From: Dipteris shenzhenensis
Taxonomy: Eukaryota; Polypodiophyta; Polypodiopsida; Gleicheniales
Length of the DNA stretch: 64,000 nt
Reading direction: 5' to 3' (one strand)
Assembly (NCBI GenBank): GCA_047967505.1
Contig: CM106539.1
Below are positions 38,560 to 50,668 of the stretch, piece after piece. Both the position numbers and the translations under genes were made by a program. Below the pieces are notes generated by a model, which saw only the letters and a program-made list of their open reading frames with translations, made no database searches and was not told where the DNA came from. Numbering within the stretch: position 1 is the stretch's first letter; each line of letters opens with the position of its first letter.

Positions 38560-41501
38560 AAAATTTCATTGATAGTGGATTGTGGTACTACTCAACATAT
38601 GACACATCATCATCAATGGTCGGCAAATTTTTGCCCTCTTCATGTGAGGAAGCTTGTTTATTTGGGTGATGACTCTACCCATCCTATTGAAGGTACTAGA
38701 GACTGTAAATAAAAATTACTTCAAGTATGCACATCATATATGGAGTTTTGTATGTTCCAGGGTTGTATCGCAATTAGATTTCCCTATCTAGACGTATATA
38801 GATTTCCCTATCTAGACATACAAATATAGAAATTGGAATTTTTGCATTGTTTGATTAACATTCATCAAGCAAGGTTGTATTCTTGGCATGGCACAAAGAA
38901 AAGGAAATTTATATGAGTCGATGTTGAATGATGAGTTTGAAAATTTTGATATGACAAGCAAAGTATTGACTCAAGCATATTATGGCATCGATGCTTGGGA
39001 CATGCAAATTTTCAATTAGGCTTGAATATGGATAAGCATGGCCTTGTGGATGGTCTATCACTTGATATGGATGATTCAATGGGTATATGTGAAGCATGTG
39101 CTCTTGGAAAGCAACATCGTTGGCCGATTTATGTGGTCTATTCCTCATTCTTGTGGTGGAGCTCACTATCTTCTTCTGTTTGTGAATGATTTTTCTCAAC
39201 AATCATTTGTTTATTTCTTAACAAAGAAATCAGAAGTATTGACAAATTCCATTCATTCAAGAAAATGGTGAAGTTACAAATTGGACAAGTACTTAAAGGT
39301 TATGGAATGATAATGGTAGAGTTATAAATAGGTCAAGTACTTAAAGGCTATGAAATGATAGTGGTGGTGAATCCAAATCTCATGCTTTTGATCAATTTTA
39401 TTGAAAGCTTGGAATATTTGAGAATATATCGTGTGCCATCCTCCTCAACCAAGTGGTATTGTGAAGAATAAAAGCACACTATTATGAATGTTTTGTGGTT
39501 TACCTTAACCCATATAGGATTGGAAAATTATTTTTGGGCAAAGGTTGTGGCTGCAACATTTTATGTGCAAAATTATCTTGCTACTTCTTCACTTCTCCAT
39601 AATATGCCTATTGAATTTTGGATAGGGTTAAAGCCAAATGTAGAGCATCTTCGATTCTTGGCTGTTTCTTTTCAAATGATTATCATAAGTCGAGATGTAG
39701 TCCTTGATGAAGGAAAAATGTCAAAATCCTTTCACAATACTCACATTGCTAAAACTACTCTATGTGAATATCATACTAATGTAGATGTTAATCCTCTAGC
39801 TATTCATGAGGAGGCTATAAAGCGTAAAGATACGAATGATGACTATTTGAATGTTGCTCTTCAATATGATGATGATGACAAAATGTTGCTCTTCAATTTG
39901 ATGATGATTTAGAAGCTTCTTTCAATCCCATAACACAAAACATTTGATATAATGTTGAAGCAATTGATGCCTCTCCATCTACCATTTCAACCACTAACAA
40001 AGACTGACTAGAACTTGGAAGACCACAAAACAAATTCTTGAATATGATGCTGCTTTATCGACAATTATTGATCCCTCGATGTATGAGAGTCCCTTGCATC
40101 AAATCAAGCCACTCATTGGCAACTAGCCATGGAGGCAGAGTATGTATTTGTAATTGAAAAAGGTACTTGGGAGTTAGTTGATCGTCTAGAAGGCCACAAA
40201 CCTATCAAGTGCAAGTGGGTTTATTGTACAAATTTAAAGGTAGGTGGTTCATTTGACAAAGTTCAAAGAAAGATTGGTTGGAAAGGGTTTTCCACAAACC
40301 CTTGGAGTTAACTATGAGGAGACTTTTTTCTAGTGTTGGACATACAAGCATTCGTGTATGGCAAGCATTCGATCTTGAAATACAAAGTGGATGTTAAGTG
40401 AGAAGGGATCTATAGTTGAACAAACAATTGGTTATCAAGTAAAAGGCAAAACTTTGTTGGTTTGTTTGAGAAAATATTTGTATCGGTTAAAGGAAGAATC
40501 ATGAGCATGCCATAAGAAGTTTGTTAATTTTTTAGCTGATTCTAATATTTATGTGAAACACGTGGGGGATCTTTTATCACAATTGCACTTTATGTGGATG
40601 ATATTATCTTTATCTCCAATAGTTTGGAATTTCTACAAGAAGAAAAGAGGAACGTCCCTTCAGCATTTGAGATGTAAGATCTAGAAGAAATCAATTATTG
40701 TTAGGGTTTGCAAATGAAAAAAGATAGGAAGAATGGTTGGTTTCATCTTTCACAATCAAAGTCTATTACAAAAAAGATCGAAAGAATGGTTGTTTCCATC
40801 ATTCACAATCAAAGCATTGCTGATCATGCAAAACCACACTTGACACCAATAGTGTCTACTTCCAAATATACTAAGTTATCAATAGAGCAATGTCCACGTG
40901 ATGAAGGTGAATGGAAATAGATGAAACATTGCCCATATGCTAGTTTAGTAGGAGGACTAATGCCTTTTGCTAATGCTACTAGAAGTAATATCAATTATGC
41001 TACAAGTACTCTCTAAAAATTTATGTCACATCCAATACAAGTACATTGGAATAAATAGGGAATTGGGATATTTGAAAGGAACACCGGAACAAGGGAAAGA
41101 AGGTGTCAAACTAATGACCCTTAGAGGATTCATAGAAGTTTAATGGGGAGGTTGCCTTGACACATCTAGCTTTACTAGTGGGAGTTCTTTCTTCCTTGAT
41201 AACCCTTTGGTTTCATGGATGAGTAGAAAGCAACATTGTGTTGCAATGTCAATCATAGAAGTAGAATGTGTTGCAGCCTCTTTAGCAAGTGGAGAGCTCG
41301 TATGGTTGAGATGACTATTAGAATGTTTAGAGCATGCTCAAAGTGGATTGTCACCTCTCATGTGTGAGAGGAAAATGTTAAAGCTTGAGTATTGTGAAAC
41401 ACAACATATGGTAGCGGATATTTTCACTAAATCCGTTCGAATCTCTACAAAGGTTTTCTTTATCCAAATATTAATCAACACCAAGCTAAGTCTATAGGGG
41501 A
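38560..41501 (+). mobile_element. Old, degraded Ty1/copia element
   Basis: Plus-strand fragments keep copia order. A protease-like CGTTQHMTHHHQW lies near 38580. The integrase HHCC finger lies at 38980-39120 (LGHANFQL, CEACALGKQHR), then FVNDFSQQSFVYFLTKKSEV. The integrase C-terminal part is at 39484-39720 and the RT start at 40125 (KGTWELVD, KCKWVY). A YVDDI box lies near 40595, and RNase H runs to ADIFTKS near 41420. Frames change often and stops are frequent. Gag is not recognisable. The element is more decayed than the copy at 29282 and belongs to a different lineage by sequence. Confidence 0.85.
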
Positions 41502-41675
41502 TGTTAATACATCCTTAGCATAAGACTTTACATTTGCTACTTTTAACATGAAGGTCTTTTTTCTTCACTTTTTCTCTACTATAAATTGAGAATTGTTGTA
41601 CACATATCATCAACCATTATAGTGATATGTTTTGGGTTTGCTCATTTTTCTTCTCTGTTTCGTGTTTATTTAACA
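41502..41675 (+). repeat. Probable 3' LTR of the old copia element
   Basis: Begins TGTTAATACATCC right after a purine-rich tctatagggga and ends TTTAACA, so its ends are a perfect 6-bp inverted repeat (TGTTAA/TTAACA). It has a TATA-like ctataaattgag at about 41580. No 5' partner or target duplication was found. Confidence 0.5.
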
Positions 41676-43319
41676 CTATCGTTAAAGTGCTTATAGGTCT
41701 TAGAGTCAAATTGATTGTGGCTATGGTTGGTGTGCACATACATCACAAAGTAATGCCTCATTGTTAAGACTAGCCCATATATTTGAGATTTTTGAAAGAT
41801 CTTCAACTTCAATTCTAAGGCCATAGTTCAAGGCTTCTTTTCATTGGTAGGCCCAAGGAAACTCTCTAGTGTTGTATCAATAAGCTTTCCATTGTGGTGG
41901 AGTTTTGAGACCCCTCTACTCTATGTAGCACCAAGGGGAGATGAAAGTAGAAGTTAATTATTTTCTTATGGTTGTCTTCTCAAAACTGCACATCCATAGA
42001 TGACTACAAGATGAAGCAAGTGGACAATGACAGTACCTTGATCACTTTGATTGTTCGAATTAAGCCCCCTACTATGCAAGGGGCTTCTTTCGATTGTGGG
42101 CAAAACATTAAGCGTACTTTCATTGCTTATTGGAATAACCAATAGGAAAATTACAATATTCTTGTGGGTCAAGAAGAATTGCCTACCTACTTCTACTCTT
42201 ATAGCAATCATGCCCACTAAGATGTCACAACCCAAGCACCTATTCTCCTCTTTGATATGCCCTACAACTCCTACCCTCAGCTAATCTTCAATCATGAACT
42301 TCCACTACTCTTTTGTGGCATTGCACAAACTAGAGGGGGCTCTGCTATCATGGACAGATGTAGAACACAACCACCACCTTGAACATATTGACCACATTCA
42401 ATGCTTATGCAACAATAAAAAACAACATTTGCATGAGCATTGAGTGGCATGCACAAGCATAATCATAAGCCATATCACCAGCCTCTATTAAGTATTAGGA
42501 CTTCTTTAGAAAACAATGGAGAATTACTACTTCTTTCATAGAAATCGCTACAAAAAACATCAATAAGTGTCGTGAAGAAAAGATCCATGTCAATAAATTA
42601 TAGCTATAAGCTTAGGAAGAGCGATGGAGATGCACAAAAACAAATAAGAGCAATTTTCTATAATTCATTTTATCTCATCTTGCTTGCAAGGTTTTGCCTA
42701 TGCTAGTTGTCAATCTTCTTTGATTGAAGTTTAACTTTTTGCTGCCTTATCTTTCACAATTAAAAAAATAATGATTTTTGAGTCAATTTCCCATACCTTA
42801 TTTGTGTAGAGCTAGCTAGTTTCAATAATATCATAACCCCTTTATTGACAATGGTGGTAGCTCCACTAAATGCCATATTACATGGCCTTAGTAGCATAAG
42901 ATGAGCCATTGATCATTAGAGCATGGTAAATATTTGTGGAGAGGATGCATCTCTCTAAATCTCTAAATGTTGTTGCAAGCATGACTAAGGGACTTAGGTA
43001 AGTCTACATCTATAAGCTACATCCATATTGGTAATTGAAGAGAGGCTCAAAGATTTAGCCGATGCTCCTTACCATGCACTCTCAGGTGATCTCATATCCC
43101 CAAGCAAGCATAGATACTCAAAATCTTTTTGGAAAGAAGTAATTAATGACACATTTATGTGAAGTCAAGTTTTATATATTCAAGTTTGCAAAGTACTATA
43201 GAATAAGATAATGCCTCCAATGTGTTCGACTTTGACAAAGTCTCCAACGTGATAATGATAAACCTTCTTTGGTGTGCCCTTCTTGCTTACGTTAAATTTT
43301 TGAAATAGCACACCGCTCT
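41676..43319. other. Intergenic, no gene recognised
   Basis: A weak primer-site-like string at about 42339-42351 (minus) was not supported by an LTR. No other feature. Confidence 0.4.
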
Positions 43320-43701
43320 AAATGAGGACACACAATCCAACACTCAATGCACACATAAAAGAGAGGATGATAGAGAACACACAGAGTTGGCTATACAAAA
43401 TGTACACTTTCTATCATACCAAAAAGATGAACATGATACTATATACACTGAACTCTATCAAAATGTACAATATATACAAAAGGTCCACTTTCCATCATAC
43501 TAAAAAGATGAACATGATACAATATATACTAAATCCTAAGTGGGTTGCCTTAATTCCATAAGGGCTATTCACATAGGAACTCAGGATCCCTTTTAGACTC
43601 TTCTATCCTCCTATCCATCTACCCACGTATAAAATATGTGAACATATGTAACACCATATGTACATGAATGATGACTAGCAGAATGATCCATACTTTAACA
43701 C
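43320..43701 (-). repeat. Probable 3' LTR of a minus-strand copia fragment
   Basis: On the minus strand it starts TGTTAAAGTATGG just after a purine-rich ccaatgatgggagag and includes TATA-like tatatattg. It contains an imperfect duplication (ccatcatactaaaaagatga near 43493 and its relative near 43409). The far end is not fixed; 43320 is approximate. Confidence 0.45.
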
Positions 43702-44095
43702 TCTCCCATCATTGGATGGTCTCTATGTCATAAGTCACAAAGAGATAGGCCGAACTTGAATTTCTCACACTTCTCACACTTCTCACGCGATAGTCTTTTG
43801 TGAATAAATCTATTGCCTAGTCCTCAGATAAATAATGAATTGGCTGAATAGTTCCTTCCTTCACCTAATGTCATATGAAATGTAGTAAATGTCAATGCGC
43901 TTTGACCTCTCATGATCTTTTGGATTCTTTTCTAATGCAATGGTACTCTAGTTATCATATCACTACACCAAGAACCTCCAAGAGCTTTCTAAGCCATATT
44001 GCTTCACATGCACACCATGTAAGAGAGATATACTCAGTCTCTATTATATACAATGCCATGGTGGCTTGCTTCTTGCTAGACCAAGATAGGGTAGG
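43702..44095 (-). mobile_element. Copia RNase H fragment
   Basis: Minus-strand reading gives [35 protein letters not shown] and later NPKDHERSKRIDIYY, the hallmark RNase H end of copia pol, with several frame changes. It abuts the BED-like fragment at about 44096, so the rest of the element is missing. Confidence 0.75.
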
Positions 44096-44342
44096 CCAAC
44101 GTCAACCACCAAACGAGACTCAAGGAGAAGGCCAAAGTGTTTCAAACCTGCAGGATTTTGTTATAATGTTAGGGCATCAAAAGTGGAAGTACAACTTTTG
44201 CAACCAAGTCTTTACAGGATCGGCCATGAGGATAAGAAACCATTTGATTGGCGATGAAGATAAACTAATAAAGAGATGTGAGGGACCAAATGTTGAATCC
44301 GTTGCTGGCATCTTGCAAGGCATTAACAATGCAGAAAGTTGA
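44096..44342 (+). pseudogene. BED-type zinc-finger-like fragment, copy 1
   Basis: A plus-strand frame reads KWKYNFCNQVFTGSAMRIRN, then HL, and KRCEGPNVE. It matches the BED finger layout found in hAT transposases and in BED-containing NLR immune receptors (typical start W-x-C-x2-C, then H and a final C). The first Cys position is Tyr, so zinc binding as drawn is doubtful. The frame ends with TGA soon after. It aligns without gaps to the copy at about 45.1 kb. The upstream part of the open frame overlaps antisense copia sequence and is not part of the gene. Confidence 0.5.
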
Positions 44343-44982
44343 ATAACTTGTGTATGAGTTGAATATGTAAATGAGTGAGCATTTACTACGTGGAACTATT
44401 GTAATGAAATTTGACAATGATTTAGACCATGGATGTTCTTAATCAATCAATTGTTGGTTCCTTGCGTATTTATTTGAGTCTTGATGTTTTAGATTGCTTG
44501 TAGCATGACGAATGCATTTAGATCCTTTGAATAATTGTGTTATAGAATAAAGATTGAAAAGTAGAAAGCGAGAGAGAGAGACCCATAAGCCACCACATGC
44601 ATGTAAGAAATGCTAGCTACTGCACTAGTGTGTGTGAAATACCGACTTTTGTGTACAAAGCATGATGTTACGAGAGATCATAGTGCAGATAGATGCTTAC
44701 TCAAGAAAGAGCGAGATGTGGAAAAAGTAAATTTGCCATCCCACGCCTAGGTCCCTAGGCAGATTACATGTCTATAACCATCCAATTATGTCAGAAGGGG
44801 GCAAGACGATTGGATGGTTGCTCCATCTCGAGGTCTGGTGCACTAACTGAATGTTGGCAGAATAAGAATGAGGGAAATGATTTCTCCATGTAACACATAT
44901 TTGGGAAATAAAAGTTTAAGATTAGAGAAATGTTTTTATACATGACAATTGACAATTTTGCACATTATTGATCTATTGAAAT

Positions 44983-45383
44983 GTGCATACAAATTCCATG
45001 AGCATGGCTCCAGAGAAACAAGGCCAAAACCTTGTAAAAGCTCGAGACTTTGATACGCTCATAATTGCCACAAAGTGGAGATTAACATCTGCCACGAAGA
45101 GTACACATGTTCAGGAACTCGTATGCGCAAACATTTCCTCGACGACCCTCAAAGACAAATTGAAAAGTGTAAGGGCCCGAGAGTGGAAAGGGTGACTGCC
45201 GTCTTGGGTGGTCAGACAGCAGCCCGCAGTGCAAACACGATTGTGGATGAAATAGTTGCACATCACCATTCTCAACTTATAATTGAAGAAAGAACCATGG
45301 GTCTTGAAACCCCAAGCGAGCAATCAGCGACTATGGAAAGTTGTTCGCAAAGTATTTTTCCCTTCTATTTTTCTTGCACCTGA
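44983..45383 (+). pseudogene. BED-type zinc-finger-like fragment, copy 2
   Basis: An upstream frame reads ARDFDTLIIATKW, matching the NLQDFVIMLGHQKW of copy 1. A one-base deletion directly after this Trp shifts to the frame INICHEEYTCSGTRMRKHF and EKCKGPRVERVTAVLGG. The first Cys is again absent (Ile). An open stretch of 57 codons follows an acceptor-like attattacag at about 45705, but its phase does not match the nearest donors. Likely a decayed paralogue of copy 1. The parent could be a hAT transposase or a BED-NLR gene; no transposase or NB-ARC domain is visible. Confidence 0.5.
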
Positions 45384-46661
45384 TAGGTTCTAACCCTTTC
45401 TTTTAAACCTGTTTTAAACTTGTTCTTGATATATGACATTTACTAGCCTTGGTGTGAGGGAAGAATGCTTGGATACCTATCACCCATTCAATAACCAGTA
45501 AAGTTATAACTTTCGTTATTGTCTGGTTAGTTGGCAGGTATAGTTCCTTCCTCCTCGAATAATTGACATCAAGGACACAATTACCGTGGCTACAACATGA
45601 CTATTCATATGTTACAACATGAATATTCATATGTTACTCCAAGTGTTACTTTTTCATCAAATGAATAACTTTATCTTTCTCATTTTTTATATAAATTATT
45701 ACAGCGATACGTCGCGCATGCTCATGGAGCCGAGAAAAGAGAAACAATGATGTACGGGCAGCAAATGACGTATAACAGTGACCTTTCTACCAAAGCTACA
45801 CACGATTACCTTGCAACAAGTGACAAAGACCACATAAGTAGGCAAAATACTCCAAGAAATTACAAAGCTAAGTAACAGAGATGCCACACAGTACATGGAG
45901 CTGGGGATCTTGCAGCAGAAGGTAAGGATAGTGAACAAAGATCTATGCACCTCCTCACAACATGATTGCAAGCACCAAAAATCTATAGGCGTGTAAGTAA
46001 CTATCGTAAATATGCAATCCATAGTGAGTAGTTAAGTAGTTAGCCACAAAGTCTCATTTCATCCCTTTCCATTCTAGGATGCGTCAATTTTACGAGCAAA
46101 AACCTATGAGCAAGTTTATCCGAGCGTGTTTTTCAAGAGATTTTTAAAAATGTTTTTCTTTAGGAAACATGGTTTTTACACTTTTATTTTCACTAGAACT
46201 AGATCCCTTTATCATAAAAATATACAGACTAGTCACTCATTCATTTTTACACAACATAATTTTCTTATTTAGAGACATCCCTTTGTACCCCTATTATTAC
46301 CTTAAAAAAGTGTTGATTCCTTTAAGAAACATTCCTCATAATCACTCTCAATGTAATAATACTATGCATATATAATTACTTATTAACACATTTATATCAT
46401 ATGGCAATATCTTTTTAGTGTTTTTATAGCATATTTATGGACATGTTTCTAAAGAAGTTTAAATTACTATAAATAAGTATTAACTTGGGCTTATATATCA
46501 CTCTCATAAAATACATGTAATATTTAATACTATATATGAAAGATTTTCCAAAATATAACTCCATAGATGTGCTCAAATGGGGTGTTCCGATCAATTTGAG
46601 TGGTTGAATGACTATATTTGGACATTGGATATGAAAGTTATGTCACTTTTAAAAGTGCTGT
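45384..46661. other. Intergenic after the BED-like pair
   Basis: A 57-codon open stretch (45706-45876, plus) begins RYVAHAHGAEKRETMMYGQ. It could be an exon of the BED-like gene. The remainder is AT-rich without recognised features. Confidence 0.3.
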
Positions 46662-46775
46662 CCAAGGTAGTTTCGCCAGCAAAACTACCTTGGGAGACTT
46701 GCTTCAAAGGGGTTTCGCTGGCGAAACTACCTGGATGGCTTGCTTCAATGAGTTTTCTTTGAAGAAACTCTTTCA
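46662..46775. repeat. Serial perfect hairpins in a 42-bp tandem unit
   Basis: 46662-46693 is a perfect 12-bp inverted repeat (ccaaggtagttt / aaactaccttgg) with an 8-nt loop. 46712-46727 is a perfect 7-bp inverted repeat (gtttcgc / gcgaaac) with a 2-nt centre. A looser third palindrome (gagttttcttt / gaagaaactc) lies at about 46750-46770. aaactacct and the word cttgcttcaa recur at about 42-bp steps, so a palindromic unit has been tandemly copied. Confidence 0.85.
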
Positions 46776-48093
46776 TGAAGATAGGTTGAGAGAGGGTTTT
46801 CAATGTCACCCCCTATTAAGTAAAAGTTGTAAGAAGGATCATAAGGGAATTTTCATAGAGAAATCTACTCTACATGTGGGTTTCTTTAAAAGCCATCCCA
46901 TTATGCTCTCACCATTCCTACAGATTCACCTAAAGATTTTTGTATAAAATAGGCATTGCTATAATACTTTGCATATTTCTAAGTGAAACTATGTTTTCTT
47001 CTGATCGATTTTTGCCATATTTATGCATAGTTGGAAGCTTTTTTTTTCCTTCGCTCGGACGCTCGGAAGATTTCGCTCAGAAAATGCTCGTCCCCTCCAT
47101 TCTATAATTTCCATTTTGCAAGCTCCCACCGGTGTGTGGTTGAGAGTGCTTTTTAACACTTTTGGTAGAGGGAAAGTGAGGTCTTCTTGCATGAATATTT
47201 CCCATACACAATGAATGCATTTGGGGCAAGAGGTTAATGCAATTTTGACACGGTTTTTTAATACTTGGAAAGTGGCAAAGGCATACATGTTGATGCACTT
47301 TGGCAAGTTGATGTAGTAAATGTCACTTGGTATATGCCATTGGTGATGCATTTTGGATACATAAGTGAGTGGAAAATGCATATACTTTGATGTTCACTTG
47401 AATGCCAATATAGTAAGGCCATATACATGCAGTAAATGCATTTTGGGGACACTTGAAAGACGTTTTTAATTCTCTGGTATGCAATTTCCAGGAAGCGGTT
47501 TATGCATACCATTTGGCTATGCATGTGTAGAATCCCTCACTCTCAAACTTGTCCATTTTTGTTTTAGTAGCCATAGGGAAGGTCTTACCAGTAATGGCAC
47601 TGTCTAATCCCTTTTTAAAGACTTAGAAAGAACCATCACTATACAAGTTCATATTGCAAGCAAGGAAATCCAAGAAACCAAGATTCTTTGCATACTGATA
47701 GTAGTGAGGGACTTGAGCTTTGTCTTGAAGCCTAGTGACTTTTCTATTGATATATTTTGGATCTCTCTTCTTCTTCATTTTCCTAACATATGGAGTATTG
47801 CTAGAATTACAAGAAGAAGGCATTTTATCCAAAACAACAACCTTCCATGAGTACCAATGCTCAAGCATAATAAAAATACTGAAAAATTCAAAAGCCCCAT
47901 GCCACTGTTGACTTAGTCAAATATGAAGACCAAAGAACTCTCAAAAACTGATTCTAGCAACAAGCAAAGAGTGGAGGTCAAAATTCAAACTAATCAGAGC
48001 AGCTCCGAGAGGGCTTTCATAGTAGAATGAAAGGTCTATTACCAAAGAAAAGCCAATAGGAAGCTTGGGCAAAATGCCGCATTATGTCACCCG
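46776..48093. other. Intergenic with an eroded repeat
   Basis: Between 47210 and 47450 the words aatgcatttt(g) and related forms recur at irregular 50-80 bp steps, an old short-period repeat. No gene recognised. Confidence 0.4.
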
Positions 48094-48437
48094 TGTCAAA
48101 TCGAGGGATCAAGCTCTCCTAGTCACTAAACATCCTAATACAACACTAATCTAAGGAGGATGCAACCTAAGTGCAAACATGATGAAGAGAGTGCTCATGA
48201 CATGTACCTCAAGTTAATTAGTTTCCAAGATAGATTACGGACTCATAAAGAGAATCTTGAGATAGTGCAAAGTGCTTGATTTTTATATTACTTCAAATGA
48301 ACCTCCCTTTTATAGGTGAGGGTACTTACATCCATATGCTTGCTCACATGTGGGATATGTCCTCCATGCCATGTGACAACTTGCCCTTTACTCATACCTT
48401 TGCTCTACATGTGCTCATGGCACCACAACTCTCAACA
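48094..48437 (-). repeat. 3' LTR of the non-autonomous element
   Basis: About 14 substitutions and two small indels against its partner. A tataaaag sequence on the minus strand (about 48310) could be the TATA box. Confidence 0.95.
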
Positions 48438-50300
48438 CCTCCCCTTGGTGCCATGATCCTTTGGCTACTGCAAGGTGGTTAGATGTGAGTTACAAGATCA
48501 AATCCTCCCCTAGGTGCTTTCATAGCTACTCTCAGGTGGTTAGGTTTGATTTACAAAATATAGGCAAGGTTGGCAAGGTTTTTATTTCTCAATACATTCC
48601 ATGGATGTCACCTTTTGGCTCATGGCTTGATGACGATGCTATGTTCTTCCATGTGCCTCGATGCTTTATGTGTGGATGCCATTCTCTGTGCTATGGTCAT
48701 CTCATGCACTTGTGCTTTTGGTATGCTTATTGCATTCATGCGTCACTTTTTCATTTGTTGCAAAGGTCTTACCATGAGCGTTTTTGCTTCAGTGGCAGTG
48801 TCTAATTGCTAACAATGATTCTAATCTGACAAGCATGTAGAGCTCAAAAAGACGATCACTTTTCCTTTTTGGAGTCCAAATTCTTCCTGGATTGGAAGTT
48901 ACGGCTTATCAAAGTTTCTGTGAAGAAGAGGGCCTTTGATGATGTGGCATAGGGATTCACATGCTGAATTCCAAACTGTGCTTGGCAGGGGCTATGTGCT
49001 TAGGTGGCACTTAACTAATCTTAGCCTAAACATGATTATTACTGGTGAGTTAACTTAATCATGGTTTCTTTTGGGTTGCTTGACCATTGACCGGGTTGAA
49101 GTGTGAGACCTGGAGAACTAAGGTAAGATATGGTGACACGGTGGCTGGCTGTTGCTGCTAAAGTAGGTCATCGATGTTGTGAAGTAGAGATGTCCGAGAT
49201 GCTACAAGCCATCACTGTCGGCGATGATCAGAAGAGAGCCGTTGGAGTCCAGTGCATGGAGGCACTAGAGTTGCTGAGCTTTGTCGGTAGTTCGTAGAGG
49301 TGTCACTTGTGAAGGAGAGGCTCTGTTTGGTTGAAGATCGTAGGTTTAGAGACTGGCTTGATAGAGAGGCTTGGCAAGGCACTTGGAGTGTAGTTATGGC
49401 TCGTTGGAGCTGTTGGCAGCTGAGTTGATAGGCATTGCTTGTTGCCAGGCTGATGGGCGTTCGGGCCGATTTGTTTGTGGCTTGCACGTTGCTGAGGTCG
49501 CCATTGAATCCGAGTCGCTGTAAGAGCTGTTGATATGGCTTGAGTCTGCTAGGTGTGGAGCGATGCTATGAAGGAGGAGCACGTGAAGGCATTGGGAGCT
49601 AGGCTATCAAGCCAGAGGAGAAGAAGAATAGGAGAAGAAGAATAGAAGGAATTGCTAAGTGTATAAGGGTCGACTTGGGTCCTCTAGTAGGTTTGCACTC
49701 AGCTTCATTCCTCTTGAAATCATCCAAAATGTTTCCCCTCCCTAAACTTGTTCGCCTCCATTTAGTAAGCCCTAGTCTTCCCTCATTCCTTCCCCAAGAT
49801 TTGATGAGCTTTGGATTATGGCTCCTATCAGGAAATCGTGGCTTGTCTTGGGATATCATTGACCTTGAAGAATCGCACTGTTTCGCTTAAGTTTTTGAAT
49901 TGAATTCCTGGTTTCTATTTGTCCTCAAAAACCTTCTAGAACCATGTATGATCGTGAGCTCAGCCGGAGGATTGTTGTAGCATTAGCTTTGTGGCTTGCT
50001 TGAAGCTTTGGAGCTACAAGTCTCCAAGATGGTAGAACATCGGCTGTTTGATGCCCGTCTCTTCTCTTGGAATAGGAGGAGAGTAGATCTCTATCTCACA
50101 AGGGATCTCTCTGAAGAACCTCACAATTTCTTGTCTCAATGGAAACACCTCTCTCTCATGGATGGAATGGATAGAAATTCCTCTCACAAAGAACACTCAA
50201 GAACAACACTCTCGATCTACAACTAAAAAATTAAACTAACCTAGGAGAACCCATGAACTCCTAATGTAAGCCTATAATTGATCTAGGAGACTAGACCTAA
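48438..50300 (-). other. Interior of the non-autonomous element
   Basis: Minus-strand leader after the primer site has gtgagaggaatttct and gagagag motifs, like the leader of the copia at 29282. Next comes GC-richer sequence with short frames up to 91 codons (49212-49487), rich in Ser/Gln/Leu and not recognised. No protease, integrase or RT motif was found on either strand. Confidence 0.7.
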
Positions 50301-50312
50301 GCTCTGATACCA
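50301..50312 (-). promoter_or_regulatory. Primer binding site of the non-autonomous element
   Basis: Minus strand TGGTATCAGAGC, identical to the primer site of the copia at 29539-29550. Confidence 0.95.
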
Positions 50313-50663
50313 TGTTAAATCGGGGGATCAAGCTCTCCCAGTCACTGAGACAACATCCTAATACAACATTGATCTAAGGAGGATGCAACCTAAGTGCAAA
50401 CATGATGAAGAGAGTGCTCATGACATGTACCTTAAGTCAATTAGGTTCCAAGATAGATTAGCTTGGACTCATAAAGAGAATCTTGAGATAGTGCAAAGTG
50501 CTTGATTTTTATATTACTTCAAATGAAGCTCCCTTTTATAGGTGAGGGTACTTACATCCATATGCTTGCTCACATGTGGGATATGTCCTCCATGCCATGT
50601 GGTAGCTTGCCCTTTACTCATACCTTTGCTCTACATGTGCTCATGGCACCACAACTCTCAACA
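50313..50663 (-). repeat. 5' LTR of the non-autonomous element
   Basis: Partner of 48094-48437; canonical TGTT...ACA ends on the minus strand. Confidence 0.95.
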
Positions 50664-50668
50664 ACCCG

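Larger units (their letters stand above)
48094..50663 (-). mobile_element. Non-autonomous LTR retrotransposon, 2.57 kb
   Basis: Direct repeats at 48094-48437 (344 bp) and 50313-50663 (351 bp) are flanked by a perfect target duplication ACCCG (48089-48093, 50664-50668). On the minus strand the LTR starts TGTTGAGAG and ends with ..ACA. The primer site TGGTATCAGAGC lies directly inside the 5' LTR (50312 to 50301). A polypurine tract (aaggggagg) directly precedes the 3' LTR (48438-48446). The 1.86-kb interior has no recognisable gag or pol. Its size exceeds classical TRIMs and falls short of LARDs. LTR divergence of about 4% suggests an age similar to the copia at 29282. Confidence 0.95.

Noticed and set aside
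42339-42351. Primer binding site of a minus-strand LTR element
   Set aside because: The string differs from the tRNA-Met site at several positions and no LTR or gag lies beside it.
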